A DNA stretch of 64,000 bases. Source: Polyangium sp. y55x31 (lineage in GTDB: Bacteria; Myxococcota_A; Polyangia; Polyangiales; Polyangiaceae). This document shows positions 27,935 to 37,770 of this stretch, piece after piece. A program made the position numbers and the translations under genes. Location: positions 1 through 64,000 of the forward strand of contig NZ_JARZHG010000034.1 of assembly GCF_029946505.1 (NCBI RefSeq), in the 5' to 3' direction. The notes beneath the pieces are model-generated. The model ran no database searches. It was not told the origin of the DNA and saw nothing but the letters and a program-made list of their open reading frames with translations. Positions within the stretch are counted from its first letter, which is position 1. Each line of letters opens with the position of its first letter.

Positions 27935-29983
27935 TCACGCGACCTCGGACCGGAGCGCGACGCCCCAGCGCGGCAGCCTCACCGTGAACGTCGAGCCCTC
28001 GCCGGGCTGGCTCTTCGCCTCGATCGTCCCGCCGTGCGCCTCCACGATCTGCCGCGCGATGAAGAGGCCGAGCCCGAGCCCTCCGTAGTGCTTGAGCGAC
28101 ACCGCGCGTTCGAATCGCTCGAAGATCCGCGCGCACGCCTCGGGCTCGATCCCCATCCCGTGATCGACGACGGAGATCCGCACCGCGTCGCCGTCCTCCG
28201 CGATCATGACCTCGATGGGCCGGCCGCACCCGTACTTCACCGCGTTCTCCAGCAGGTTCGTGAGGACCTGGTCGAGCCGCATGGGATCCCAGCGGCCGAC
28301 GATCGACGTGCACGAACGCAGCTCGATCTTGGATCCCGTCTCGCTCGCCTCCGTGGTGAAGCGCTCGGTCACGTCGCGGGCGAGCACGCAGAGGTCGACG
28401 GTCTCCGGCTCGATCACGAGCTGACCGGCCGTGATGCGTGTGACGTCGAGCAGGCTCTCCACGAGCCGCGTGAGCCGGAAGATCTGGCGTGAGCAGCGCT
28501 CGACGCGCCCCGTGAGTTGATCGTTCAGGAGACCGGCGCGCTTGAGCGTTCGTTCGAGCGCTTCGAGCTGGAGCTGCAGCGGCGTGAGCGGCGTTCGGAG
28601 CTCGTGCGAGGCGATCATGAAGAACTCGTCGCGCGCGCGGATCGCCTCCTGCGCCTCGCGGTAGAGGCGGGCATTGTCGAGCGCGATGCCGAACCTGCGC
28701 CCGAGCTCCTGGGCCACGGCGAGGTCCGCGGGCGTGTACCGACCTCGCGCCGCGCGACGCACGAGCTCGACCACGCCGAGCCGTCGCCCACGAAGCTCGA
28801 TCGGGACGCAGATGTACGAGATCGGCCCGAGCGAGCGCAGGAGCTCGGGGCTCGTCCCGAGCACGCGCGCCATGCAGGGGAGGCTCTCGATCTCCTCGTG
28901 GAGGACCTTGCCGCCGCAGCGGAACGTGTAGTCGGCGCCCTCGCGCCGCCCGATCGAGCGCGAGAGCTCCATCGTGAGCTCTTCGTGACCCGACTTGTTC
29001 GCGGCGGCGCAGACGACGAGGGCTCCCTGCTCGTTCGCGATGTCCACGAAGCAGAGATCGCCGAGGAGCGGGATCGCGCGCTCCGCTGCTTTCTGCAGCG
29101 TGCCCTCCGTCTCGAGCGAGCTCGTGAGCAGGAGCGTGGTCTCGTCGAGGAACACCTGGATCTCCTCGGCGCGCTTCTGTTCGGTCAGATCTCGCATCAC
29201 CGTGGCGAAGCCACGCAGCTCGCCGTTCTCGTCGTGCACGGCCGAGAGCCGGAGCTCGGCGCGGAAGTGTGATCCGTCCTTGCGCACGAGAAAGCCCTCG
29301 CCGAGGAAGTGTCCATCGCGCCTCGACGCGGCGAGCGCCTCCTCCGGCGCGCCCAGCTCGACGTCGCCCTCCGTGTAGAACGCCGACACGTGCGTGCCGA
29401 GGATCGCGCTCTGCTCGTAGCCCATGATCCGCGTCGCGCCGGCGTTCCAGCTCGCGACGCGCCCGTCGGGGTCGAGCATGAAGATCGCGTAGTCCTTCAC
29501 GGACTCGACGAGCAGCCGGAAGCGCTTCTCGGCCTCCTCGGAGGCGCGCCGCCGCGCTTCCTCCTCGGCGAGCATCACCAAGCGCGCGTGCAGCAGCAGA
29601 TCGGTCTCGTGCTTGTAGAGTGCGATCTCGATCGCGCCGCGCAGCTCGCGCTCGTTGAAGGGTTTGACCAGGTACCCGAAAGGGCTCGTCGTCTTCGCGC
29701 GGACGATGGTCTCCTCGTCGGCGTAGGCCGTGAGGTAGACGATCGGGATGTCGAGCACAGCGCGGATTCGCTCCGCGGCCTGGATCCCGTCCATCGGCCC
29801 TTCGAGGCGGATGTCCATCAGGACGAGATCGGGGCGGAGCGCGAGCACCTTTTCGATCGCACGCTCGCCGGAGGCCGCGGTGCCCGAGACCGTGTATCCC
29901 AGGGATCGCAGCGTGTTTTCGAGGTCCGCGGCGACGATGCGCTGATCCTCGACGATGAAGATCTTTCGCTTCGCGTCGCTCAT
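27935..29983 (-). CDS. Hybrid response regulator/sensor histidine kinase (REC-PAS-GAF-HisKA-HATPase)
   Basis: 682 residues from ATG 29983, whose ATGA overlaps the upstream kinase stop. Domains: receiver 7-122 with phosphoacceptor D57 (VLMDIRL) and conserved T/K (VYLTAYA, YLVKPF); PAS about 145-265 ([27 protein letters not shown]); GAF about 285-430; HisKA with [11 protein letters not shown]; HATPase with [16 protein letters not shown] and [18 protein letters not shown]. Receiver-first hybrids of this type take phosphate from a partner kinase and pass information through their own transmitter. The coupled kinase upstream is the obvious partner. Confidence 0.93.
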   Translation of the reverse strand: MSDAKRKIFIVEDQRIVAADLENTLRSLGYTVSGTAASGERAIEKVLALRPDLVLMDIRLEGPMDGIQAAERIRAVLDIPIVYLTAYADEETIVRAKTTSPFGYLVKPFNERELRGAIEIALYKHETDLLLHARLVMLAEEEARRRASEEAEKRFRLLVESVKDYAIFMLDPDGRVASWNAGATRIMGYEQSAILGTHVSAFYTEGDVELGAPEEALAASRRDGHFLGEGFLVRKDGSHFRAELRLSAVHDENGELRGFATVMRDLTEQKRAEEIQVFLDETTLLLTSSLETEGTLQKAAERAIPLLGDLCFVDIANEQGALVVCAAANKSGHEELTMELSRSIGRREGADYTFRCGGKVLHEEIESLPCMARVLGTSPELLRSLGPISYICVPIELRGRRLGVVELVRRAARGRYTPADLAVAQELGRRFGIALDNARLYREAQEAIRARDEFFMIASHELRTPLTPLQLQLEALERTLKRAGLLNDQLTGRVERCSRQIFRLTRLVESLLDVTRITAGQLVIEPETVDLCVLARDVTERFTTEASETGSKIELRSCTSIVGRWDPMRLDQVLTNLLENAVKYGCGRPIEVMIAEDGDAVRISVVDHGMGIEPEACARIFERFERAVSLKHYGGLGLGLFIARQIVEAHGGTIEAKSQPGEGSTFTVRLPRWGVALRSEVA

Positions 29984-31413
29984 GTTTGCGTGGGGGCCAG
30001 GGGGAAACGCACCACGAACTTCGTGCCGGCGGCAGGCTGTCGCTCGATCGTCCCGTGGATCTGCTCGGCCAGGATGCACACGAGCTTCAGGCCGAGCGTG
30101 CTCGCGTCGCGGAAGTCGATGTCGGGAGGAAAGCCGACGCCGTCGTCCTCGACCTCGAGGACCACACTGTCCCCGTGCCGCTTGAGCCCGACCCGCACCG
30201 TTCCATCGCGGCCGGCCGGGAACGCGTGCTTGATCGCGTTCGACACGAGCTCGTTCACCACGAGCCCGCACGTGATCGCCGCGTCCACGCCGAGCGGCAC
30301 GCCCTCGGCGTCGAAGGCGAGCGCGACGTGAGTGGGGCTCACGCCGTACGTGTAGAGCAGGCCCGTCGCGAGGCTCCGCAGGTACTCGGTGATCTCGACG
30401 CGCGCGAGGTCTTTCGACTGGTAGAGCTTCTCGTGAAAAAGCGCGATCGATCGGACGCGCGTCTGGCTCTCCTTGAAGAGCTGCAGCGCGTGCGGGTCCG
30501 TGATCTGCCCCATCTGCAGGTTGAGCATGCTGGAGACGATCTGGAGGTTGTTCTTGACCCGATGGTGGATCTCCTTGAGCAAGACCTCTTTCTCCTGGAG
30601 CGAGGCGCGGAGCTTCTTCTCGACCAGCTTGCGCTCGGTGATGTCGCGGATCGCGGCCGCGACGAGCAGGCCGTCCTCCGTTTCGATGGGGCTCAAACTG
30701 ATTTCGACGGGGAACTCGTTGCCGTCCTTGCGACGGCCGTAGAGCTCGAGGCCGGAGCCCATGGGGCGGACGCGCGGGTCGGAGAAGAAGCTCGCGCGGT
30801 GATGGGAGTGCCGATCGTGGAAGCGTTCGGGGACGAGGGCCTCGATCGACTTGTCGAGCAGCTCCGCGCGCGGGAAGCCGAAGACGCGCTCGGTCTGCGA
30901 ATTGCAGAGGACGATCCTGCCCTCGGCGTTGACGATGACGATCGCGTCGGGCGCGGCTTCGAGGAAGCTCCGGAACTTCGCCTGCACGCGGTTGCGCTCG
31001 GTGACGTCGCGGATCGCCGCGGTGACGAGCACGCCGCCCTTCGTGCGGATCGGCGAGAGGCTGATCTCGACGGGGAACTCGGTGCCATCCTTGCGGCGCC
31101 CGTGCAGCTCGAGGCCCGCGCCCATGGGCCGCGGGCGCGGCTCCTCGGCGTACTGCGTGCGATGCTTGACGTGTTCGGTCCGCAGGCGCTCGGGCACGAG
31201 CATGTCGATCGGCTGACCGACGAGCTCGCTGCGCTCGTAGCCGAACATGCGCACGAGCTGGGCGTTGACGAGCATGATCGAGCCCGCGACATCGACGATC
31301 ACCATGGCGTCGGGCGCGGCCTCCAGAAGCTCGCGAAAGCCCTCCTGCGTAGCTGTCCTCGCCTCGTCTTCCGCCAATGCGCTGCCGCCCGCGCTCGGAT
31401 GCACGACTTGCAC
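29980..31413 (-). CDS. PAS-PAS sensor kinase with HisKA_2 transmitter
   Basis: About 477 residues from GTG 31413, chosen because AGGA lies five bases upstream; GTG 31467 would add 18 residues without a ribosome-binding site. Two near-identical PAS domains with PAC tails follow (each with [17 protein letters not shown] or its close copy, plus [18 protein letters not shown]). The transmitter is of the HisKA_2 class ([20 protein letters not shown]), then HATPase ([25 protein letters not shown]). No membrane segment, so cytoplasmic sensing. HisKA_2 kinases often lack a classical response regulator partner; here the next gene supplies a receiver domain. Confidence 0.92.
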   Translation of the reverse strand: MQVVHPSAGGSALAEDEARTATQEGFRELLEAAPDAMVIVDVAGSIMLVNAQLVRMFGYERSELVGQPIDMLVPERLRTEHVKHRTQYAEEPRPRPMGAGLELHGRRKDGTEFPVEISLSPIRTKGGVLVTAAIRDVTERNRVQAKFRSFLEAAPDAIVIVNAEGRIVLCNSQTERVFGFPRAELLDKSIEALVPERFHDRHSHHRASFFSDPRVRPMGSGLELYGRRKDGNEFPVEISLSPIETEDGLLVAAAIRDITERKLVEKKLRASLQEKEVLLKEIHHRVKNNLQIVSSMLNLQMGQITDPHALQLFKESQTRVRSIALFHEKLYQSKDLARVEITEYLRSLATGLLYTYGVSPTHVALAFDAEGVPLGVDAAITCGLVVNELVSNAIKHAFPAGRDGTVRVGLKRHGDSVVLEVEDDGVGFPPDIDFRDASTLGLKLVCILAEQIHGTIERQPAAGTKFVVRFPLAPTQT

Positions 31414-31516
31414 GGTTTCCTGGTCTCCCCACCATGAGCAGAAGGCCGTCGAGCTCGACCAGGGCACATCCGACGGGCGAGTACCGAGGGATCTCCGGCC
31501 TGGCCGCCGCTATTGT

Positions 31517-31528
31517 TACGGCGCCGTA
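31517..31528. promoter_or_regulatory. 12-bp perfect palindrome in divergent promoter region
   Basis: TACGGCGCCGTA is a perfect inverted repeat lying between the divergently transcribed kinase operon (start 31413) and esterase gene (start 31700), within a locally AT-richer patch. It could be an operator, but palindromes of this length with a GGCGCC core are not rare in such GC-rich DNA. Confidence 0.25.
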
Positions 31529-31699
31529 CTACTTTGGATCCATAGCGTGACGAGCGGCAAACGCTACCGCGCAGCACGGCGGAGCCTGTCGGATTACGGC
31601 TCGAAAGGCAGGCGGTCGGAATCGTGAAGGCGGGTCGTTCGCGCGGCTCGCTTGCTCGCCCATGACGGAAGCGAAGAGCTCCGCTAGAGAGCTTGGCCG

Positions 31700-32584
31700 A
31701 TGGCCTTCACCCGCCGCCGCGCCCTCCTCGGCCTCGCCGCGTTTTCGCTCGGCGCCTGTCGCAGCAAGCAGACGCCGCCGTCGCCGGTGGATGGGCTTCG
31801 CTGGAAAGACCTCTCGTTCGCGCCGGAAGAACAGCGCGCCCTCGTGCTCGCCGCGCCTTCTTCGCGGCCCTTGCCCGTGCTCGTCGCGTTGCACGGTCGT
31901 GGTGAATCGGGGCGTGGGCTCGAGGTCGGCGCGTTTGCGTGGCGTGATGATTACGGCCTCGATCGGATCGATCGAAGGCTTCACGCGCCGCCGCTCACCG
32001 GCGCCGAGCTCGAAGGGTTTTTCCGGGCCGATCGGCTCGCGCAGATGAACGACTCGCTCGCGAAACACCCGTACGAGGGCCTCGTCGTCGCTTGCCCGTA
32101 CACGCCCGTCGTCGCGGATCGATCCGAGAAGGGCGCCGTGCCCTTCGGCCGGTTCGTGACCGACGTGCTCCTGCCGCGCGTGCGCGCCGAAGCGAAGGCG
32201 TCCTCGGATCGCGCGGCGACGGGCATCGACGGCGTCAGCATGGGCGGGCGGCTCGCGCTCTTCGTGGGGTTCGCGCATCCGGAGATCTTCGGCGCGGTCG
32301 GCGCGCTCCAGCCGGCGCTCAAGCCCGAGGAGGCCCCGGTCTTCGCCAAGCTCGCGCGCGCAGCCATGGACAAGCAGCCGTTCGCGCTCCGGCTCGTGTC
32401 GAGCGACGACGATCCGTTCCTGCCGGCCGTGCGGGCGCTCTCCGCGGCGCTCGCGGAGGCCCAGGTCCCGCATCAGCTCGTCGTGACGCCGGGGCCCCAC
32501 GATTACGCCTGGAATCGTGGGCCCGGCGGGGCCGAGATGCTGCTCTGGCACGAGCGTGTCCTGCGCGGCTTGCCCGCCCCCTGA
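31700..32584 (+). CDS. Alpha/beta-hydrolase (esterase-like) lipoprotein
   Basis: 294 residues from ATG 31700. TRRRALLGLAAFSLGAC combines a twin-Arg-like start with a lipobox Cys20, so Tat-linked lipoprotein export is possible. The hydrolase fold shows the oxyanion region VLVALHGRGESG, nucleophile elbow GVSMGG with Ser180, a downstream acidic region SSDDDPF and a His in GPHDYAW. The Ser-Asp-His set is consistent with a serine esterase or peptidase of the esterase-D/PHB-depolymerase type. Substrate unknown. It stands 35 bases before the PEP-utilising enzyme gene and may be co-transcribed. Confidence 0.8.
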   Translation: MAFTRRRALLGLAAFSLGACRSKQTPPSPVDGLRWKDLSFAPEEQRALVLAAPSSRPLPVLVALHGRGESGRGLEVGAFAWRDDYGLDRIDRRLHAPPLTGAELEGFFRADRLAQMNDSLAKHPYEGLVVACPYTPVVADRSEKGAVPFGRFVTDVLLPRVRAEAKASSDRAATGIDGVSMGGRLALFVGFAHPEIFGAVGALQPALKPEEAPVFAKLARAAMDKQPFALRLVSSDDDPFLPAVRALSAALAEAQVPHQLVVTPGPHDYAWNRGPGGAEMLLWHERVLRGLPAP

Positions 32585-32619
32585 GCGCCGCCGCGCACAA
32601 AGCATGGTAAGGCGTCGGC

Positions 32620-35421
32620 GTGGTCGACCCTTCGGCGCGAGCAGCGAGAACGCCCGGCGGCACGGACACGCCGAGCGGCTACGAGAACACCCTCCGTCCG
32701 CTCGCGCTCGCCTTCGGCCGCAGGCGCGGCGATGCCCGGCGCTTCGGCGGCAAGGCCACGAGCCTCGGCCGCCTCGTGCGTGAAGGATTGCCCGTCCCGC
32801 GCGGCTGGGTGCTTCCCGCCGATCACTTCGACGCGCTCGCCGAGACCACACTGCCGCGCGGCCACGACCTTCCCACGCTGATCAAGCTCGCCGGCAGCCG
32901 CACGGGGATCGATCGCGCCGCGCGCGCCCGCGATCGTATCCAGGAGACGCCGCTCGCCGCGCCGCTGCAGGCCGCGATCGAGGCGCTCTGGGCGGACGTC
33001 GGCGAGAGCGCGCCGTGGGGGCTCGCCGTGCGTTCGAGCGCGACGTGCGAGGACGGCGAGGAGACGAGTTTTGCCGGGCTCGCGACCACGGTGCTCGGCG
33101 TGCGCGGACCGGAGGGGCTCGCCGCCGCGATCAAGCAGGTGTGGGCGAGCGCGTTTCTCCCGCGCGCGATCGACTACCTCGCGCACCACGGCGTGCGTGA
33201 CGTGGCGATGGCCGTGCTCGTGCAGGTGATGGCGCGCGCCGAGGCCGCGGGCGTCTTGTTCACCGCGCCGCCGCCGGGGCTCGCGGGCGAGCACTGGGGC
33301 GAAAACGAGCGGCTCGTCAACGTCACGCTCGGGCTCGGCGCGCCCGTCGTGGAGGGCGCGATGCCGACGGACTCGGTGCGCTTCTCGAAGACGGGCGGCG
33401 TGGTCGCGACCGTCGTCGCCGAGAAGCGGCGCGCGCTCGTCGTGGGCCCGCGTGGCATGGAGGAGGTCGCGATCCCCGAGGATCGCGCGAGGATGCCCGC
33501 GCTCTCGCACGAGGCGATCGGTCAGCTCGGCGAGCTCGCGGGCCGGCTCGAACAAGGCGGCACCGGGCCCTTCGACGTGGAGTTCGCCGTCGAGCGGACG
33601 CCCGAGGGCAAGGATCAGGTGCTCCTCCTGCAGGTGCGTCCGATCGGCGCCGGAGGTTTTCCCGAGGGCGGCGATGCGCAGACGGTCTGGTCGCGCGCGA
33701 ACGTCGGCGAGGCCTTGCCCGGCGCGGCCACGCCGCTCACGTGGTCGATCGCGCGGAGCTTCAGCGAGAAGGGGTTCCGCGAAGCGTTCGCCGCGCTCGG
33801 CTGCCGCGTCCCACGCGGCGCGCACCTCGTCACCAACGTGCACGGCCGCTTCTACCTGAACCTCACTGCGTTCATGCAGATCGCCGCGCAGGTCCCGCTC
33901 CTCTCGCCGCGCGCGCTCCTGCAAGCGTCCGGCGGCGCGGGCGAGGCTGCGATCGCCCTTCTCGAACGACAAACCGAGGACGTCTCGAAGCGTGGCTTCC
34001 TCGCGCGCCTTCCGCTCGTGGCCCCGCGCGTGCTCGCGAGCCAGGCGCGGCTCGAGCGCGACGTCGCGAGTTACGAGATCGAAGCCGAACGCGCGCGCCG
34101 CTCCCTCGCCGAGATGGACCTCGGCCTCCTGCCCGACGACGCGCTCGCCACCACGCTGCGCACCGCGAGCGCGCTGCTCGATCGCACGGGCACCTTGATG
34201 CTCTCGTGCGCCTCGGCCTCGCTCGCGAGCCACCTCGCGCTCGCGCGCCTGCTCGATCGTGTCGCCGCGCGCCGCTCCTCCGCGCGTGACGACGAGGACG
34301 ACGCGCTCGCGATGGACCCGCTCATGCCCCGGTCCCTCTCGACCGGCGCGTCCCTCGCGCATGCCCTCGCCGGCGGCGTTCGCGAGCTCGAAAGCGCGGG
34401 CCCCGGCGTCGCGCTCGCCCGCATCGCCGTGCGCGCGCGCGAAGAACCCGAGGCCCGCGAGCTCCTCCTCGCCGGAAACGTTCGCACCCTGAACGATCTC
34501 CCCGACGGCCCCACGCGCCGCGAGCTCGAGTCCTTCCTCGACACCTTCGGCGATCGCGCCGTCCGCGAGGCCGAGCTCTCCACGCCGCGCTGGCGCGAAG
34601 ATCCCGCTGCGGTCCTCGCCATGCTCGTCGCCGCCCTCCGCGCGCCCGACAGCGACCCCGATCGCGCCCTCGCGCGTGCACGCGCCCTCGCCGATCGCGA
34701 GATGGCCCAGCTCGAAACGCGCATCGGCCCGGCCACGCTCTACGCCGTCCGCGCCCTCGTCACGCGCACGCAGCGCTTCACCCGCCTGCGCGAGCGCATG
34801 CGCATGTGGGTCACGCGTGTGCTCGGCATGCTCCGCATCATTGCCCTGGACGTCGATCGACGCCTTCGCCGCATCGACCCCACCTTGCCCACGGGCGCCG
34901 TCTTCTTCTGCACCTACGACGAGCTCATCCTCGCGCTCCGCAGCGGCCGCGCCGAGATCGGCCACGTCGCGCGCCTCCGCCGCGCCGAGCACCTGCGCGA
35001 CGCCCAGCGCCCCGACCCTCCGCCCACCTTCATCGGCCGCCCGCCGCCCGTCCAGCTCCCGCCCGCGTTTGGCCGCCGGCTCGTCGGCCTGCCGGCTTCG
35101 AGTGGCGTCGTCGAGGGCCGCGCCCGTGTCCTCTCGCCCGGCACGAGTGGCCTCGACGCCGTCAGCGCCGGCGAAATCCTCGTCACGCGTACGACGGACG
35201 TCGGCCTCTCGCCGCTCTTCCTCGTCGCTGCTGCGGTCGTCACCGAGCTCGGCGGCCCGCTCTCGCATGCGGCGATCGTCGCGCGTGAGTACGGCGTCCC
35301 GGCCGTCGTCAACGTCCCGGGCGCCACCGTCGCGATTCGCACCGGCGATCGTGTCCGCGTCGATGGCGACCGCGGGACGATTGAAATCTTCGGCGACGAT
35401 GTCAGGTCCAAGGACACGTGA
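32620..35421 (+). CDS. PEP-utilising phosphotransferase, rifampin-phosphotransferase-like
   Basis: 933 residues from GTG 32620, with AAGG nine bases upstream. The N-terminal ATP-grasp domain of PEP synthase/PPDK type has GGKATSLGRLVREGLPVPRGWV, WGLAVRSSATCEDGEETSFAG and the VQVMARAEAAGVLFT strand. A large, mostly helical middle (about 350-820) follows, and a swivelling phosphohistidine domain at the C-terminus reads GGPLSHAAIVAREYGVPAVV with the phospho-acceptor His at about 883. The PEP/pyruvate TIM barrel of true PEP synthases is absent. That order (ATP-grasp, substrate domain, His domain) matches rifampin phosphotransferases, although the middle substrate is unknown. Confidence 0.8.
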   Translation: MVDPSARAARTPGGTDTPSGYENTLRPLALAFGRRRGDARRFGGKATSLGRLVREGLPVPRGWVLPADHFDALAETTLPRGHDLPTLIKLAGSRTGIDRAARARDRIQETPLAAPLQAAIEALWADVGESAPWGLAVRSSATCEDGEETSFAGLATTVLGVRGPEGLAAAIKQVWASAFLPRAIDYLAHHGVRDVAMAVLVQVMARAEAAGVLFTAPPPGLAGEHWGENERLVNVTLGLGAPVVEGAMPTDSVRFSKTGGVVATVVAEKRRALVVGPRGMEEVAIPEDRARMPALSHEAIGQLGELAGRLEQGGTGPFDVEFAVERTPEGKDQVLLLQVRPIGAGGFPEGGDAQTVWSRANVGEALPGAATPLTWSIARSFSEKGFREAFAALGCRVPRGAHLVTNVHGRFYLNLTAFMQIAAQVPLLSPRALLQASGGAGEAAIALLERQTEDVSKRGFLARLPLVAPRVLASQARLERDVASYEIEAERARRSLAEMDLGLLPDDALATTLRTASALLDRTGTLMLSCASASLASHLALARLLDRVAARRSSARDDEDDALAMDPLMPRSLSTGASLAHALAGGVRELESAGPGVALARIAVRAREEPEARELLLAGNVRTLNDLPDGPTRRELESFLDTFGDRAVREAELSTPRWREDPAAVLAMLVAALRAPDSDPDRALARARALADREMAQLETRIGPATLYAVRALVTRTQRFTRLRERMRMWVTRVLGMLRIIALDVDRRLRRIDPTLPTGAVFFCTYDELILALRSGRAEIGHVARLRRAEHLRDAQRPDPPPTFIGRPPPVQLPPAFGRRLVGLPASSGVVEGRARVLSPGTSGLDAVSAGEILVTRTTDVGLSPLFLVAAAVVTELGGPLSHAAIVAREYGVPAVVNVPGATVAIRTGDRVRVDGDRGTIEIFGDDVRSKDT

Positions 35422-36056
35422 AGCACCGCCGCCTCTTCCTCGCGCTCGGCCTCGGCGCCGCCCTCGGCGCTGCCGCTGCGCTTTCGCTCGCCGAGCCCTC
35501 TCGCGCGAAGGCGCCTGCCGCGCCCGAGCCTCCCGAGGGCGGTTTTCCCCCGGATCCGCCGGGCAACGCGTCGAAGAAGCAGTGGGTCTTCGACATCCAG
35601 GTCCAGGGCGGCAAGGCCTCGCTCCCGCGTGTCGCCTCGGTCCTCGTGGACACGCCGGCGCCCACGGTGCGCATGATGGGCAGGTTCGCGGTCGAGTTCT
35701 GGGTCGGCAAGGAGCTGCTCGATCGGATCCGCTTCGACGTGCCGATGCTCGATCGCGACCCGAAGGATCGGCGCCGCGGCCCTTTGCGTGGACCGGACTT
35801 CACGAACGTCTCGACGCGCCTCAAGGTGCGCATGGCCGATCACCCCCGCGCTGCGTTCGTCGCGCTCGTCGACCGCGCCACGGGCGACGTGCAGCGCTTC
35901 ACCTGGCCGCCCGACACCGAAGGCCGGCTCTCTCCGCTCGGCGCGGCCGCGGCGCCTGCGCAGGCCAAAGAGACGGCGTCGGACGCGGGTCCACCGGGCG
36001 ATGCCGGGGGGCTTGGGGATGCGGGCCCGAGCGACGCGTCGGTGGACGGCCGGTAG
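35418..36056 (+). CDS. Exported hypothetical protein coupled to the PEP-utilising enzyme
   Basis: 212 residues; GTG 35418 overlaps the upstream stop (GTGA). An N-terminal hydrophobic signal (LFLALGLGAALGAAAALSLA) and Pro-rich linker lead to a beta-rich domain of about 110 residues (KKQWVFDIQVQGGKASLPRV, GRFAVEFWVGKELLDRIRFDVPML) and a low-complexity acidic Gly/Asp/Ala tail. No family recognised. Translational coupling suggests a functional tie to the upstream gene, but one would then expect a cytoplasmic partner, so the link is tentative. Confidence 0.7.
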   Translation: MKHRRLFLALGLGAALGAAAALSLAEPSRAKAPAAPEPPEGGFPPDPPGNASKKQWVFDIQVQGGKASLPRVASVLVDTPAPTVRMMGRFAVEFWVGKELLDRIRFDVPMLDRDPKDRRRGPLRGPDFTNVSTRLKVRMADHPRAAFVALVDRATGDVQRFTWPPDTEGRLSPLGAAAAPAQAKETASDAGPPGDAGGLGDAGPSDASVDGR

Positions 36057-36113
36057 GGTTTCTTTTCGGCGGAAGTTCCATGCCGTCCGGGGCTGAGGTA
36101 GGCTGCTCGGGCC

Positions 36114-36791
36114 ATGGCAAGCCGTCTGCTCGTTGCCTCCCTCGTGATCTCTTCGCTCGCGATCGCCGGAACGGCGCTCGGCCAGGGCGCGGCCCCTGCA
36201 AAGCCCGACGCGGCCAAGCCCGCCGCGGGTGCTGCGGCGCCCACGACCCCTGCGGCGCCTGCGGGACCGATGAAGGATCCCGAGAACAAGAAGGGCATCA
36301 GCCCCTACATGGAGGCGATCAAGAAGGGCGAGGACGCGTTCGTCGCGCGTGATTTCCCGAGCGCGGTGACGGCGTTCCAGGACGCGATCAAGCTCGACTC
36401 CACGAAGATGCTCGGCTTCTACCGGCTCGGCGAGGCGCAGCTCGCCGCGGGCAAACCCGAGGAGGCCGAGGCCGTGTGGAACGTCGCGCTGAACAAGGAC
36501 GGCCCTGCGGATCTCAAGTCCAAGGTGCTCTTCGTGCTGGCCGATCTGCGCGAGCGTCAACGCAAGCTCGACGTGGGCAAGGAGGCGTGGGCGAAGTACG
36601 CGCAGTTCCTCAAGGACCAGGCCGACGCGAAGGGATATCCGGGCACGCCCGAGGAGCGGCAGAAGGTCATCGACCGCCGCGTGAAGGACGAGAAGGACTA
36701 CGCCGCCGTGAAGGAGCGCATCCAGAAGCGCCAGGCCGAGCGTGAAAAAGAGGCGGAAGAGAACGCCAAGAAGGACAAGCTCAACAAGTAA
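36114..36791 (+). CDS. Exported TPR protein
   Basis: 225 residues. Signal peptide (LLVASLVISSLAIAGTALGQ), Ala/Pro-rich linker (24-52), then two or three tetratricopeptide-like helical pairs (YMEAIKKGEDAFVARDFPSAVTAFQDAIKLD; LGFYRLGEAQLAAGKPEEAEAVWNVAL; KVLFVLADLRERQRKLDVGKEAWAKYAQF) and a highly charged Lys/Glu C-terminal helix. Probably a periplasmic scaffold; partner unknown. Followed by a strong intrinsic terminator. Confidence 0.75.
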   Translation: MASRLLVASLVISSLAIAGTALGQGAAPAKPDAAKPAAGAAAPTTPAAPAGPMKDPENKKGISPYMEAIKKGEDAFVARDFPSAVTAFQDAIKLDSTKMLGFYRLGEAQLAAGKPEEAEAVWNVALNKDGPADLKSKVLFVLADLRERQRKLDVGKEAWAKYAQFLKDQADAKGYPGTPEERQKVIDRRVKDEKDYAAVKERIQKRQAEREKEAEENAKKDKLNK

Positions 36792-36814
36792 CGATCCGTT
36801 TGAGCTCAAAACGA

Positions 36815-36853
36815 AAGGCCCGCCGGCGTGAAGCCTGCGGGCCTTCGTGTTTT
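36815..36853. terminator. Bidirectional intrinsic terminator
   Basis: AAGGCCCGC (36815-36823) pairs with GCGGGCCTT (36837-36845) around a 13-base loop and is followed by CGTGTTTT on the plus strand. On the minus strand the same stem is followed by TCGTTTT. It therefore can end both the TPR gene and the convergent dehydrogenase gene. Confidence 0.85.
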
Positions 36854-36864
36854 GTCGGCGTCGA

Positions 36865-37770
36865 TCAGCGCTTGTGCGCGATGGGCACCGGACCCGACTC
36901 GGTCCAGCGGTAAAACCCTTCGCCGCTTTTCTTGCCGAGCCGGCCTGCGCGCACCATCTGCCGCAGGATGGCGGGCGGCCGGAACTGCTCGCCGATCTCG
37001 CGGTGCAGGTGCTCGAGGATCATGAGCCGCACGTCGAGGCCCACGAGATCCGTCAGCTTGAGCGGGCCCATCGGGTGCCGGTAGCCGAGCTCCATCGCCC
37101 GATCGATGTCCTCGGCCGAGGCCACGCCGCTCTCCAGCATGCGCATCGCCTCCGCGCCGATCACCACGCCGAGCCGGCTCGTCGCGAAGCCCGGCATGTC
37201 GTTCACGACGATCGGCGTCTTGCCGATGCGCTTGGCGATCGCGAGGCTCGTCGCGACCACGCCCTCGTCCGTGCCGAGCCCCCGCACCACCTCGAGCAGC
37301 TCCATCACGGGCGGCGGGTTGAAGAAGTGCAGGCCGATCGTGCGCGCCGCCGCGGCCGTGCGCGTGCCGATCTCCGTGATCGACAGGCTCGACGTGTTCG
37401 TCCCGAGGATCGCGCGCTCCGGCGCGAGCGCCTTCACCTCGCGGAGCAGCCCCACCTTGAGCTCCATCTGCTCGGGCGCGGACTCGATCACGAGGTCCAC
37501 GTCCTTGCAGGCCTGCGCGAGATCCGGCGTGGGCACGAGCGCGCCGATGAGCTCGCTGCGCGCCTCGTTCAGCATCTTGCCCTTCTGCACGAGCCGATCC
37601 GTCGCCTGCTTGATCGACTCGATCGCGCGCCCGATCCGCGCCGCATCCACGTCGTAGAGGTGCGTCACGTACCCGGCCTGCGCCGTCACCTGCGCGATGC
37701 CCTGGCCCATCGTGCCCGCGCCGAGGACCACGACGCGACGCACGGAAGGCGCCTGGATGACCTCGCTCAT
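36865..37770 (-). CDS. 3-hydroxybutyryl-CoA dehydrogenase
   Basis: 301 residues from ATG 37770, overlapping the upstream stop (ATGA). The N-terminal Rossmann domain has VVVLGAGTMGQGIAQ; downstream are VIESAPEQMELK, NTSSLSITEIG, the substrate/catalytic block LHFFNPPPVMELLEVVRG, and the C-terminal dimerisation domain with GFATSRLGV, ELGYRHPMGPLKLTDLVGLD and KKSGEGFYRW. Length and motifs match single-domain Hbd/PaaH enzymes that oxidise (S)-3-hydroxyacyl-CoA with NAD. Likely role in butyrate/PHB or fatty-acid metabolism; specificity not determinable. Confidence 0.92.
   Translation of the reverse strand: MSEVIQAPSVRRVVVLGAGTMGQGIAQVTAQAGYVTHLYDVDAARIGRAIESIKQATDRLVQKGKMLNEARSELIGALVPTPDLAQACKDVDLVIESAPEQMELKVGLLREVKALAPERAILGTNTSSLSITEIGTRTAAAARTIGLHFFNPPPVMELLEVVRGLGTDEGVVATSLAIAKRIGKTPIVVNDMPGFATSRLGVVIGAEAMRMLESGVASAEDIDRAMELGYRHPMGPLKLTDLVGLDVRLMILEHLHREIGEQFRPPAILRQMVRAGRLGKKSGEGFYRWTESGPVPIAHKR

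Noticed and set aside
27935-31435. A single 1166-residue hybrid kinase spanning both kinase genes
   Set aside because: The N-terminal 480 residues of that frame are Arg-rich nonsense; the real upstream kinase lies in another frame and ends with an ATGA overlap.
34676-36352. A 558-residue plus-strand frame across the PEP-utilising enzyme 3' end and following genes
   Set aside because: Ser/Arg/Ala-rich shadow in a different frame from the three supported genes it crosses.
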